Below, in pieces: positions 25,162 to 37,122 of a stretch of 64,000 nt of DNA (the first letter of the stretch is position 1; each line of letters opens with the position of its first letter). The stretch comes from Pomphorhynchus laevis (taxonomy: Eukaryota; Acanthocephala; Palaeacanthocephala; Echinorhynchida; Pomphorhynchidae): positions 35,774-99,773 of the forward strand of contig WNNJ02001514.1 of the NCBI GenBank assembly GCA_012934845.2. The letters are read 5' to 3'. The position numbers were made by a program, and so were the translations under genes. The notes beneath the pieces were generated by a model, which did not search any database, was not told the origin of the DNA, and was given only the letters and a program-made list of their open reading frames with translations.

Positions 25162-26135
25162 TTATTTATTATCCATCCATAAAAATTTGCCACTTAAGAG
25201 TTTAAATTTATTCTTTATATTATTGTGTTGATTTATATATTTTACTATTTTCTGTTTGATGTTATTTTTATAGTAACCTAGTTTAAAATATGTATCTATT
25301 AAATTATTTAAATGATTTTGAAGAAAGCCAATATCATTACATATTGTTGCAATTCTTAAAATTTCATTATTTAATGTATTATATTTTATATTATATGGTA
25401 TGCATGAATGCTCATGCAAAAATATGTTTCTTGTAAATTTAAATATGTCATCTTTACGATATAAATTAATAGTAGTTTTAGTTAATGTTAATTTAATGTT
25501 CATATCTAGATATACACCTTCTTTATCATTAATATTGGTTTTGTTAAGAATAAGGCTTTCTGGATAAATGTGCTCACTAATTGAATAAAAATTATTAGAA
25601 TTAAATACACATATATCATCAATGTATCGAAACATATATTTCATATATTTATATTGTTTAGATTTAGTTTTTACACAGTTATGAACAAATTCATATTCTA
25701 TAAAGCTTAAAAACAAGTCAGCTATAATTGGGCTACTATTACCACCCATTGGAACACCTTTTACTTGTCTAAATATAGATGTCCCTACTTTTAAATAATT
25801 TTGATTTATCAAAATATTTAAGGATTCTATTAATTCAATTTTATCCATATATTTATATTTATTTGATGGTTTAATTTTTGTTAGATAGGCGTTATAATTA
25901 TTATAACATATATATGTATATCTTTTTCCGAATATAAGATTAATTAATTTTACTAACGCTTCTTTAATATCTACTAAATCTAGATTTGTATAAAGCGTAC
26001 TAAAATCGTATGTATTTATATTTTGAAAATTTATTCCTTTTGTCTGTTCTAAAAATTCTTTTGTAGAATTAATACTGAAATAGTGTTTTATACCAGTATT
26101 AATTTCGATTACCTTGCAATATTTTTTGAAAGTGT
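25162..26135 (-). CDS. PLE ORF, RT palm and thumb, C-terminus
   Basis: Downstream frame of the same element. Contains FSINSTKEFLEQ, YDFSTLYTNL (RT motif A region), VKGVPMGGNSSP (motif B) and FRYIDDICVF (catalytic YxDD box, motif C), then YLDMNIKLTL and a basic tail ending LSGKFLWMDNK and stop. The catalytic aspartates are present. No C-terminal GIY-YIG follows, confirming the permuted order. Confidence 0.85.
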
Positions 26136-27843
26136 GCTTTAATTACTTTAAGTATTTTATTCATATAGACAGAAAGTGGTTTTAATGTACATTTAAACGC
26201 ACTACATATGAACCTAGGTTTTATTGGATTTTTATGTAATTTTGGATTCCAATATAATATAGGTATAGTTTTATTATCTAATTCAACCTTTATACCCTTT
26301 TTATCCATTATAGAACAGTGACTTGTAATAATTGTTTCTAAACTTAACTCACTACGTTCATATGTTGGATTTACATTTAAATCATTAGAATTAACCTCTT
26401 TCATTAGTATATCATAATAAAGCTTTTTGCATATGAAGACAAAGTTATTACTAGCTTTATCAATAGTTGTTATTATATAGTTATCCTTTAATTTAGTAAG
26501 TTCTTTATACATATCTTTATTAATTTTATCTTTCCTTTTATAATTGTTTGTTATTTTCATTTTATTTTTAATTTTATCAAATATATAATCTTTCCAAATT
26601 TTTATCTTAGATATATTCGAGCTTTCACTATTAATCAGCTTACTAAAGTAATCATTTAAGTTATTATATAACGAACTGTAAATTTTATTTTTGTCGTTGT
26701 TGTTATTTAATCTATATTTATACCCTTTTGATAGCAGCTTTCTTAATTCACAATTTTCAATTAATTCTAGATTATGGGTACATATATGTTCATTTATTTT
26801 ATCAAAACTAAGACTTTTACAATTGCATTCTGTTTCCATAATGTTTCTAATATTATCGTTACATATTGATTTTAATTCTTTATTATAATTACAAATTTTT
26901 CGTCCTAATGGTGGTAGGAGTTTATACCTTATTTTAGGAATATATTTACTTAAATCTGACCCTATTATTTCTTTACTTTTAGAATTATTTAAAAGTCCGG
27001 CTATATTTATGTTATCTATACATTTATTAATGAAGTTTATGGTTAATGTATATTTTCTATTGTTATTATTAACATTTATTGTATGATTATAGTATTTTGT
27101 ATTACAATAACTGTCTATTATACAACTTAGCCTATCATAGTCGTTAATTAATTTTTGATTTATTGAACATATGATATCTTTAGAAAAACTTCTTATATTT
27201 ACATAAAGATCTTTTAGCTTATTATCACTTAAAAGTTGTTTTAATATTTCTAATTGTTCATTTATATACATATCTTTTTTAATATTTTTAACTCTATTTT
27301 TCCTATTCCTTTTATCACCATGACTTCTTGGTTTGCGTTTAACCGGATTATTATAATATAGTTGTTTATTATGTATTATACTACTTCTGCCAATTCCTTG
27401 TACCACGTCATTCAATCCTAATGGGTACATGGAATTAAGCGTTTTAATCCAAAAATCTTCTTTTTCTAATAGTTTTTGATTTAATATTGAAATGTTTTCT
27501 TCGATAATATGTTCTAAAATAAATAATTTACAGTTTTTAATATCATGTCCTATTAATCTCATATGTTTATGAAATATAGTTTGACTATTATGCTGTATAT
27601 TATATATGTGTTGCCTAAACCTAGTTTTTAACATTTGATATGTTTTTCCTATATATTGCAATCCACATGTACATTGTATAAGATACACTACACCTGCGGT
27701 ATTGTAGTTACAATTATTATTAATATTTAATGAAAAACATTTGTTTGTCGTATTACTTACGATACAATTATTATTTATAACATCACAAACTATACAATTT
27801 TTTCTGTTACATTCAAAAGATCTAAAATTGAAATCATTAGTAC
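26099..27843 (-). CDS. PLE ORF, GIY-YIG endonuclease and RT N-terminal half
   Basis: Upstream frame of the Naiad-type element, open from 27843 with no ATG. Residues 1-45 hold a C-x4-C-x2-C cluster and more cysteines, about 50-150 the GIY-YIG nuclease (YLIQCTCG, LQYIGKT, arginine and histidine of RFRQH, glutamate of EKEDFW), and about 200-480 a linker rich in Asn, Lys and Ile. RT motif 1, YWNPKLHKNPIKPRF, is near the end. The nuclease is thought to nick target DNA for priming. Codon use follows the AT-rich background. Confidence 0.85.
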
Positions 27844-27845
27844 TT

Positions 27846-28229
27846 ACTAATGATTACTAAGTTGGGTAATATGATACAACTTAAAGTTGTACCAAAAAAC
27901 ATATGGAATTAATTTAGCATTAATTCAATAGTAATTTAAGCATAAGTTATTTCCCAAACACTTAAGAAAATTAAATATTTCAAATGTTTGATGATTTTGA
28001 TGAAAAAGGTTTCTTTCTTGAACAGTCATTTTTTCTTCCTTGAACAGCAAAATCACAGATCTTTGTTCTAACATTGTTAGAAATAAACTATAATTTACCA
28101 GGAACCAATAAATGCAACACTAACGACAAATATGTATTAGTGTACATATACATGTACAAAATACATGTATATGTATTTTATTAATATTAATATTAATTTT
28201 ATTAATATTAATTAAAGGGTTATAATAAT
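27846..28229. other. Sequence 5' of the main PLE, unassigned
   Basis: May include the PLE 5' region; the PLE coding frame meets a stop at about 27844. No second copy of this stretch was found in the window to define the element's end. Confidence 0.4.
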
Positions 28230-28490
28230 CTTCTTACGAAATGACGAGCAGAAAATATTATATTCAGGAAAGACTATAATATAAATTTGGTCAGTATAAT
28301 AAAGTATTAGAAAAATATTTTATTTCAGAAATAAATTTCCTTATGTCTGCTTCGTAATTCAGTTACTAAGAAATTTAATTTAATTTATAAATATTTATCT
28401 GGCTTACTACTATTTAGATCTTGTTTACTACTATCTAGCTCAATCTATTTATTCGATAGTTATATGCAAGAATTGATTAATGCATCTAAA
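28230..28490 (+). repeat. Diverged partial copy of the 2-kb repeat
   Basis: GACTATAATATAAATTTGG, TCAGTATAATAAAGT and CTACTATCTAGCTCAATCTA match 19330-19535 of copy 1 with many substitutions. It ends where the fresh copy begins. Confidence 0.7.
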
Positions 28491-28495
28491 TAACA

Positions 28496-30451
28496 TAGGT
28501 TCGAATCAGAAAGTGCAAAAAGTGTGAGAAACAAAGCTACAGTGGTACACATCCTTCTGATGAGTTCGGGTTTACCATGGCAATGCAGTAGCAGACGAAA
28601 CAATACTAATATGTCAGGCTAAAATCTAGCAATTGTGAGTCAAGGGGTATGCCGTTGACTGAAATTATGCGATTAACATAATCCAAAAAACAGTAATTTT
28701 CGTATAAAATTCATTACGCATTTTTTTTATAAAAGTGGTTTCATCAAAATAGAAACAATATAAATATAATCTGTTATGTTATTGATATTATTTAATATTA
28801 TTAAATAATATTAAATATTATCTGTATTTTTAAATAAATGTATTTTTAGAATTTAAATAATTTTCTAAATAAAGAAAAGTTTAGATCAATATGAATATAA
28901 GACAAATCAACTATTTGCATCCCAATCTCATGCATCTTAATTAAATCTTCGCCAATTTTTTGCAGCTTATGCATATTAAATGTTTTAAGCAATTATATAA
29001 CACATTAATAAAATATAAAAAAGTTATTGTATTGAAAATGTTGAATAGAGTAAATTTCACAATATTATTTACAGGAAGATTATAATATAAATTTAGTCAG
29101 TATAATACTTTATTTAGAAAAATACTTTATTTAACGAATAGATATACGCACATGTCTACTTTTTATATTCAAAGTAATTGAATTTAATTTGTAAATATAT
29201 AATAAATTTAATTTATATATATTTATCTTGTCCACTACTATCTAGCTTAATCTATTTATTTGATTGTTATATGCTAGAATTGACTAGATAACTGACGTGT
29301 ACTTCATTAATATTAGTATAACTAAATGGTTAGAAGTATTTTCTTACGAACTATTGAGCAGAAAATATGCTAAGAGAATGTATATTATCTAGATATTTTC
29401 AAATAATTTTTAATTAATAAAATTAATTAAAAATTAATTAAACGTAATTCATAATTAATTGTGAATTAATTGATTCAGTAATTAGTAATTAATTATTAGT
29501 TGATATATAAATTACTATTTGAGCTTTTATTTAATATTTTAATTATTACAAATTTTAAGTGATAAATATCTCATTGAATATCATAAGTTATTGTTTTATA
29601 TTTACATGACAAATATGCAACAATCAATTCGCTCAATTGACGAAATACAAAGCATTTCTAAATACTTTTGTAGCATTTCAGAATGTAGCGTTGTGAATCC
29701 TAAAGTTGTTAATTATAAATGTTTAAAATAGATAAACTTTTTATTTACAAAATACATTACAAATGAATAAACAATTAAATATTCGAAACTTCTATTATGC
29801 AATATAGATTTTTTATTCATTTTACTTCTGATTTTTCTAAAAAAATAAATGGTTTTTATTAATTTTCATTACTTAATGAAAATAACGAAAATTTGCAACA
29901 TTAAAAAAATCAAATTTACAGTTTTAATTAAAATATGATTTTTTCTAAATTAAAACGCAAATTGTTTAAATTTATCCCCTAAATTATGCCAAGCAACCAA
30001 AAGTCATTATTTCTAATCAATATTATTGATAAATAACATTGTTATTATTTATTTTTATTTTTAAATATCGTATTTTGTTCCACCTTTTAAAAAATTGACT
30101 TTGTATAATGTAGTGCGCATTTTTTCATTGTATAAAATCAAAAGTATACAGTTTTAATTAATTTTGAAAAGACAATATGTATTTAAAAAAGTATGTACAT
30201 TTTAATAATTATTAAATCACAATTTAAATTAATTTCGAAATGTCAAAAAAATAAAAAATAAGTTGATAGCACCTGATAACGTGCAGATGAAAATAACGAA
30301 AATTCGCAACATTTTATAAAAAAAATCAAATTTACAGTTTTAGTTATAATATGATTTGTTCTAAATTAAAACGCAAATTGTTTAAATTTATCCCCTAAAT
30401 TATGCCAAACAACCAAAAGTCATTATTTCTAATCAATATTATTGATAAATA
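28496..30451 (+). repeat. 2-kb direct repeat, copy 2
   Basis: Second copy of 18748-20701 with only scattered differences. It runs on through a second 413-bp internal unit to about 30705. Immediately upstream (28230-28490) is a diverged copy of the unit's own middle part (compare 19320-19535), as if an older unit stood in tandem ahead of it. Confidence 0.93.
28551..28623 (+). ncRNA. Hammerhead-ribozyme-like core, copy 2
   Basis: Exact repeat of the core at 18809-18867, here CTGATGAG at 28557 and the ATGTC word ending at 28615. The B-box word GGTTCGAATC is 58 bases upstream (28498), but no A box precedes it because homology to copy 1 starts only at 28496. Confidence 0.42.
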
Positions 30452-30705
30452 ATATTGTTATTATTTATTTTTATCTTTAAATATCGTATTTTGTTCGAGC
30501 TACCACGACCTTTTAAAAAATTGACTTTGTATAATGTAGTGCGCATTTTTTCATTGTATAAAATCAAAAGTATACAGTTTTAATTAATTTTGAAAAAACA
30601 ATATGTATTTAAAAAAGTATGTACATTTTAATAATTATTAAATCACAATTAAAATTAATTTCGAAATGTCAAAATATAAATTGATAGCACCTGATAACGT
30701 GCAGT

Positions 30706-31269
30706 TGATACGAATTTGATTTTAAAACTTCTTGTACAGTTAGTAAAGATAAACTGATAGTTACGATATTAGCGATATCAGTAAGAAACTCGTAAAACAT
30801 TTCAAGCGAACTGTGTAAATAATTAATTCCGAGAAGTGAGCACTTGCATATGTTTTTATCTGCTAGACTAAATATGTTTTACAATACAGAATGTATACAT
30901 GACTATCATTGCAGTATTTTCTCTATTATAATGTAAAAGTTATTGAAATCCTATATTGTCTGCTATAATATAAAATGCAGAAGTGCTTTTCGTCTACAAG
31001 TGTGATTTATACACTTGTTAACTAGTCGTAAGATATACCCCTCAAAAAGTTAATCGAGCCAGAGTCCAACAACTTGTATAATAACACAAGACTTTTGCTG
31101 TATATTAAGAAATTTAATGCTAAAACGTTTTCCAGCAAAAGTAATCAAAACTAATAATAATAACTCAACGTAAAGAAAATACATGTTGTACATGCTGGCA
31201 ATTATAAGTGGTTCAACACCACGATCTGAGCATTCAATTAGCAATTCTTTCAAACTAAAGAAGTTAAAA
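30706..31269. other. Unassigned stretch
   Basis: Less AT-biased than its surroundings. A minus-strand frame of 67 codons (31253-31050) has hydrophobic YNMYFLYVELLLLVLITFAG, a possible membrane helix, but no family resemblance and no paired exon. Confidence 0.35.
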
Positions 31270-31715
31270 ATGTCTATTAAAGTCTTTTGAAGTAAAAAAA
31301 GTATTTTTAAGTAAAAAAGCTTTTAAAGTTAATAAGGGCTTTTAAAGTTAAATAAGGCTTTTGAAGTAAAAACGATTTTTTAAGTAAAAACATATTTTAA
31401 AGTAAAAAAGGCTTTTACAGTAAAAAAGGCTTTTAAATTTAAAATGTATTTTAAAGTAAAAACGTCTTTAACGTAAAAACTTCTATAAAAGTAAAAAGTT
31501 ATTTAAAGTAAAAAGTTTTCAAATTAAAAAATGCTATCAAAGTAAATAAAGTCTTTTAAAGTAAAATTTTTTTTAAGTAAAACAATCTTTTAAAGTAAAA
31601 TGCTTTAAAAGTTATTAAAGTCTTTTAACTCAAAATACGTCTTTTAACGTAAAATTTTTTAAAGTAAAAAAGCTCTTGAAGTAAAAAAGACTTTGAAAGT
31701 AAAGCAAGTCTATTA
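31270..31715. repeat. Degenerate minisatellite, CTTTTAAAGTAAAAA motif
   Basis: More than 20 imperfect copies of GTCTTTTAAAGTAAAAA (about 17-22 bp). A small outlier cluster lies at 32440-32515. It continues into plain AT-rich sequence. Confidence 0.82.
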
Positions 31716-32794
31716 AAGTTTAAAATTATTAAAATTACTAAAATTATTTAAATTATTAATTAATAATAATATGTTATAATAAGTATATGTAAAATAATAT
31801 GTATAATTATATGCAACCATAATGGTATTTATAATGGTACAACCATAATGGTATTTATTCTAGCTATTAATATCAAGTACACATCTAATTGCTGTTTATC
31901 GACGTTATAAGGATACTTTACCATTTTCATTCATCTACGCGGAATAGTTGAATTGTATTCGCTATTTGCCTTTCACCAAAAAACATCAATCCCAAACTTT
32001 AGTTGTAAATGCATTTACACTTGATAATACAAATTATTAATATCAAAAATATTATTATTTATTATATATTATATACATTTTTATATTTATTATTTATTAA
32101 TTAATATTATTATCAATTTTAATATCAAAAATATTTTTATTTATTATTTTAGATAATTAATTTTTTGTATCAAATGAAATTTTTTTAACCAATATCGATA
32201 TAACGCCAATAAAATCATATAACAAAATGTATACTTCAACATATATGTTAATTTTGTTGTAATATTTGATGTTTTACAAATAATCATTATAATACATGTC
32301 ATAGCATGTTGTTATTTTAATCGGGTCCATTCGATGGAACCCCAACTGTAAAATGCCGGAATTAATGACCATTATAAAATACGTAATAAGTGGTTTAATA
32401 TTAGTGTTTGTGATGGAAAATATTATTAATATTTAATAATATTTAAGTCTTTTAAAGTAAAAAGGTCTTTTACAGTAAAAAGTATATTAAAGTTAAAAAA
32501 TGCTTTTAACTTTAAAATATCATATTTGCGATATGTGAATCGACGTATTTAGTATTTATACACGACAATATTTCCGCATATTGTAGGTGGTTGATAATAT
32601 TTCATCGTATTTAAACTGTATTTCTGAACAATCCTAAAGTTTGAACTTGACTGTTGAAGCTAAATAAAACATGAACTGGTGTTGGAATTCGACTGAAGAT
32701 ATACTACGATAAGCTTGCAATACTCATTTTAGGCCAATCCTCGTTATCATACATTAGCTTTAGCAATATTTCTTTAATATGAACAACATAAACG
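31716..32794. other. AT-rich DNA, no gene seen
   Basis: Carries a small outlier of the CTTTTAAAGTAAAAA minisatellite at 32440-32515. Confidence 0.55.
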
Positions 32795-32890
32795 TATATT
32801 AAATATTCATGAATGATCAGATAAAATTGAAAGACAAAATTATTTTGATATTTCGCAAGTAACTACCAGCATCTTCAAAAATTAGAAACC
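32795..32890 (-). repeat. Small repeat with CTGAAGAT...GAAATAT hairpin, copy a
   Basis: TAAATATTCATGAATGATCA, then AAAATTATTTTGATATTTCG, CAAGTAACTACCAGC and ATCTTCA on the plus strand. Read on the minus strand it has the same hairpin module as 42400-42490 and 42870-42960, with a G-U pair and one mismatch in the stem. Confidence 0.65.
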
Positions 32891-33099
32891 TAATTGGTTT
32901 CTAAATATTTATAATTTTTTTAATATTTAGAATATTTTATATTATATAAAATATATATTATATTATATATTATATTTTCTCTGAAAAATAATATTTAAAT
33001 AAAATTTTAGATTCAAAATTGAATTAAAATAGATTTTTTTTAATAATAAAAATCTTTAATGTCTATAAATCAAAATTTTTAAATATGAATACATAAATC

Positions 33100-33298
33100 A
33101 TTCTAAATAGTTGATAATAATCCATTATTAATAAAGAATTATCGTAGCTGGATCAAAGGAAATAAGAATTTGTTTTTAATATTTCGCTAACTTCTGTTAG
33201 CATTTTCAGAAAATTACATCTGTAGATGCTAACAGAAGTTAGCGAAATATCAAAAATAATTTATTCTTTCCTTTGATCCAGCTCCGATAATTATTTAC
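33100..33298. mobile_element. Palindromic MITE-like element, copy 2
   Basis: Same layout as 3890-4093: AAATAGTTGATAATAATCC tail, left arm from AGCTGGATCAAAGG, centre near 33215, right arm ending TTTGATCCAGCTCCGATAAT. Arms diverge slightly from each other. Confidence 0.85.
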
Positions 33299-34171
33299 AA
33301 GCTGAACCGTACCAGCTGAACGCTTACAAGTTCATTAACGAAAAATGAAATAGTCAACCAGATAAATTGTTTAAATGAGATCGGATTAGTTGTTTGAAGC
33401 GCGGCTTAGTGATTGACTGGTGTATTATATAAATGGGCACATGATTCGACAAAAATATCTGAAAGATATGTCAAGATAAAAGTATTAATAAATTTGTCTT
33501 TAGAAATTTATCAAGTGCTGCTCTAATTAATTTTCCAGATCTAATATCTAAAAACACTGATTTCAAATACATTTTAAGACTATTTTGGTAAGTATGAGTT
33601 AAGGACATCGCACAACAACATTTTCGAAATCATTTATGCATAGTGCACTGAAACAATTACGTGAACATTTATATTTGACTTTGTAACATTTATTCTTTTT
33701 GGCTAGCCTAATATAGATGGCTAGCATATAATATGGACTTATTATTAGCTGCTTCTTACTTTACGCGTTTTTTAATTTGAAATCAGAATTAGTTTAAAGG
33801 TTCATTAAATTTAGGAATTTGATGTGGTATACTTAACATAGGTCTATGTTGTTTATTCATTTCATCGATAATTTGAAATACGAAATTCATGATAGTCCGA
33901 GTTATTTAATGTTTGATTATCTCACACTTTACTGTAAATGACAGCATGCTTAAGTTAAAAAGTTAAACAACACCGATAGTGTTGGTCGTTGCGAAAATCA
34001 TTTTATTATTAAAATAAAACGTTGTCTAACAATAAATACACATTTTCATTGAAAGTAAAATATTTCATATTTTCAACTAGAATTCACTATTTCTTGTTCT
34101 GTATTAGCGCTGAGTCCTTGCGTTCTAAAACAGTTAATATTTTGGATTAAACAATTTTAATTACAAAGATA
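33299..34171. other. Spacer between two palindromic elements, no gene seen
   Basis: No coding or repeat match recognised. Confidence 0.5.
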
Positions 34172-34374
34172 TTATATTTTAAATAGTTGATAATGATCCA
34201 TTATTGATAAATAATTATTGGAGCTGGATCAAAGGAAAGAAGAAATTATTTTTGATATTTCGCTAACTTCTGTTAGCATTTTCAGAAAATTACATCCGTA
34301 GATGCTATCAGAAGTTAGCGAAATATCAAAAATAATTTCTTCTTTCCTTTGATCCAGATCCGATAATTATTTAC
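34172..34374. mobile_element. Palindromic MITE-like element, copy 3
   Basis: AAATAGTTGATAATGATCC tail, then GGAGCTGGATCAAAGGAAAG and its mirror CTTTCCTTTGATCCAGATCC. It is only about 0.9 kb from copy 2. Confidence 0.87.
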
Positions 34375-35259
34375 AAAAATATTACTTAGATTTGCCTTTT
34401 GTCATTCCTGCATTCGGTTCTTTCTTCTCGGAGTTGTAAATAAAATAGTAATGATTTGCAACAAAAATTGTAAAATGAATAAAACGGACTGCAGATTTTG
34501 AAAATTAAATGATATGGTTTAGCTTATGTCAGTGAGGGAGAGCCGGGAATGCTCTGAGCAATAACCATGGCATAGCGAATTGAATGAAAATGTTGCCGTT
34601 GCTGATAAATCTGTTTAACTGTAAAGAAAGAATACATCGATTTATTAAGCAATATTCATCACAAACTGTTTATCTTCGAATTGTGTTATGCACGCAGGAA
34701 ACCTAAAGGTTTAGGAGGAAATCGTAATCATTATAATGCTACCGCTCTCCAAAGCAATTTGGACATTGTGAATAAAAACGTTTAATATAATAAGATCATG
34801 GTAAATAGTACTGAATTTTGCAACATGTGGATTGCTTTCTCATTCATTCAAATCTACTGTCAAATCAAAAGCGATTAATACTACAGCAAAAAATATATTA
34901 TTTAAAAGTAAATGTTTTACGCTCGCTATGGACTTTAATGTCAATAAAGTGCCATCAAATTGTCGTCTTGGGCTCACTAGGCGATATATATAAGAGAGGC
35001 TATAGTAAATCGACGATAGTAACACAATTTAATAATGTACGCAGGTATGAGCGAAATGATTTACTTCTAGGCAACGAAATAAAAACAACCAATAATGTGA
35101 TCGCAGTAGTAATACCACACTATCCAATAATAAATAAATAATAAGGAATTTCTTAAATAAATACCTTACAACCACTAAATAACTAAAATAGCGACAGAAG
35201 AAAAACAACAGTTCAAGTCATGACAAAAACTAAATCAAAACATTCAGTATTCTCGATAT
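34375..35259. other. Unassigned stretch with a 107-codon frame
   Basis: A plus-strand frame at 34818-35141 (starts MQHVDCFLIHSNLL) has no recognisable domain, no support from neighbours and a mutually open opposite strand. I treat it as chance or an old transposon scrap. Confidence 0.35.
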
Positions 35260-35500
35260 TGTTACTGCCTCAGGTCCAGCGGAATCTGAGCCCTACAGCC
35301 AATCCAACACGCTGCTTTCCGACTGAACCATACGGAGTCTTTCACCCTCCCCCCGAAGAGTCAAATTGAGGCGGACTATAATCGACAATCGTGAGATGAG
35401 GAGCTTGAGAAACCTTAGTCTTTGCTCTGGCGGACGTCCTCTCGAAAAGAAGACTAATTCCGAGATAGCCCAATGTGGTTTTCGAACGACTGCTCAATTA
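35260..35500 (-). mobile_element. Jockey-like LINE fragment, 3' part
   Basis: CCAATCCAACACGCTGC, GAGGAGCTTGAGAAACCTTA and CTCTGGCGGACGTCCTCTCG are shared with 37280-37440, the 3' end of the larger antisense LINE. About 240 bases, diverged. Confidence 0.7.
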
Positions 35501-35549
35501 GCATTACTATCAAAGGATTGGCCAAACAGTGCATCTATATCAAAGAATG

Positions 35550-36965
35550 TGATTTAACCAGTAATGGCGACCCCTATCCAAAACGACAAGTCTTATGATT
35601 TGTCTGCGAAATTGGATGCGCCCGCTTGTGTCTGCTTAGATACAGTTGCACCTACGCTCTCACGTTGTAATAATGAATTTGATGGTGTTGATGATTGCCA
35701 ATCTTAAACACTTGAAAAAACGACAATACCCGATCTTTATTGCTGTATATTAAATCTAGGTGCGTTTTTTAATAGGCCAAACTCCAACTTGAGACAATGA
35801 TCGATGCATACTTATAAATACGAAATCTCAGAACGCTTCCTTAGATTGTAGACCTCTCAATTATAATCGTCTTAGATCTGACCGTTCCTATAATTTGTTA
35901 TTCAGTGGTATTCCTCAATCAAATGCTGAAAATTATCAGGGCCGTGTGGATGATGACATATCTAATTTACGTGATGTTTTTTCTCAGCTCTTGCTGAACG
36001 GCGATGAAGAGTAAGCTTATTGTCTGGAAGTCGGAAATTATTTCGTCTTGGTAAAAAGTCAACTGATAAGACTTGATTATTGGAACTTACACTATCTTCT
36101 TCACAACATGCAAGTTTTTATTAATGCGAGGTTATCGTCTGAAAGGCCTTTCGTATCGAATACTCCTCGATTTATCTCCAGAAGAGCGGTTGAAGTTAAG
36201 AGAAGCAAACAGTGAATTACGAAGTCGTCTATCTAAAGGTGAAACTAATCTTTGTATACGAAATTTTCAGAATGTCAGGTGGCGCCCAGTTGTTCGTTGG
36301 AACTTACTGACTTCTTTTATTGTTGACAATTCACCAGCGCTTAAGTATAAACTATCACAGTCGAGAAAGTAGTGCGGATAACAATTTACCGCAACCATTA
36401 TGCAATAAAGTTGGTATAGGTATATCATTGAGGCGTTTAATCTCATTTAGTAGCATATATTGTAATGCTTCGAAATACTCTCCATGCAAAGCCACGCGCT
36501 ATTTGTCAGTCGGTTGTTCTAATCTTCGCAGTTTGATTGCACAAATAGTAGAGTTAAAGCATTATTTTCTGTCACACACATACGATGTATTCTGTGTCAC
36601 TGAATTGTGGATCCATCAATATATTGTTGATGTTCCTGTTGATATTCCGGGGTATAGCATACTTCGAAGCGATAGGAAATCAGGTAAACGTATGGAGAGG
36701 TTGCCGCTTATGTTCGAAATAATTTTTTGATTTATGACGTTTTTAAAGTAAGCGACCCTAATGGTTCCTTTGAAAGTCTCAAATTTCATATCAAACATGA
36801 ATATATTGGTATTTTGTATCGTTCTCAATCCATATTGTGAAAATATTGTGAACTCATAAAATCCAATTTACAACCAGTATGCCTCTATTCACATTTTATT
36901 CTCTTAAGAGATTTTAATCTCCCACGTTCTAATTGGGCGGAGTCTCTATTTCATGATATTTTGAA
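35550..36965 (+). mobile_element. CR1/L2-like LINE fragment: ORF1 and endonuclease start
   Basis: ORF1-like words: RSYNLLFSGIPQSNAENYQG near 35880, RGYRLKGLSYRILLDLSPEE near 36127, then RLKLREANSELRSRLSKGE. The endonuclease start follows: SNLRSLIAQIVELK and YDVFCVTELWI near 36580, then VDIPGYSILRSDRKSGKR; LLRDFNLPRSNWAES near 36900 is the GDFN-type motif with its G replaced. The frame is broken several times; the RT is absent. Confidence 0.75.
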
Positions 36966-37061
36966 ATACACTCCATGCAAAGCCAAGCGCTATTTGTCAG
37001 TCAGTAATTCTAATCTTCGCAGATTGATTGCACAAATTAAGGCATTATTTACTGTCACACT
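36966..37061 (+). mobile_element. Second fragment of the same CR1/L2-like LINE
   Basis: CTCCATGCAAAGCCAAGCGC and CTTCGCAGATTGATTGCAC repeat the endonuclease start at 36480-36580 with a short deletion. It ends at PLE sequence. Confidence 0.72.
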
Positions 37062-37122
37062 TTCTGCTTATATGAATAAAATAAAACCACTATCTGCTTA
37101 TATGAATAAAATACTTAAAGTA
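37062..37122 (+). mobile_element. PLE remnant C, piece 1
   Basis: CTGCTTATATGAATAAAATA appears twice in tandem, the second time running on to CTTAAAGTA, exactly as in the RT-1 region of the 25-27 kb PLE (reverse complement of about 26140-26180). Confidence 0.75.

Larger units (their letters stand above)
24780..27845 (-). mobile_element. Penelope-like element, Naiad-type (N-terminal GIY-YIG), best copy
   Basis: Retroelement with coding order cysteine cluster, GIY-YIG endonuclease, linker, reverse transcriptase. From 27843 down: CNRKNCIVC cluster, then VVYLIQCTCGLQYIGKT (GIY-YIG core), REH-like RFRQH, and EKEDFWIKTLN. RT motifs follow: PKLHKNPIKPRFI, YDFSTLYTNL, QVKGVPMGGNSSPIIADL, FRYIDDICV. 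Classical Penelope/Neptune elements have the nuclease after the RT, and Athena types lack it; a nuclease ahead of the RT is the mark of the Naiad/Chlamys-like clade. Two long frames (27843-26099 and about 26135-25162) cover the protein with about one break between them. There is no ATG at the head. Below 25162 comes about 380 bp of non-coding sequence that recurs across 4.9-14.5 kb. No pseudo-LTRs were identified. Confidence 0.88.

Noticed and set aside
18748-30451. The 2-kb direct repeats as LTRs or pseudo-LTRs of the Penelope-like element between them
   Set aside because: They lie several kilobases from the PLE ends (25162-27845), the PLE is on the opposite strand, and the second copy has its own diverged predecessor; nothing ties them to that element.
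34818-35141. 107-codon plus-strand frame
   Set aside because: No domain, no neighbouring exon, and the opposite strand is open over the same stretch.
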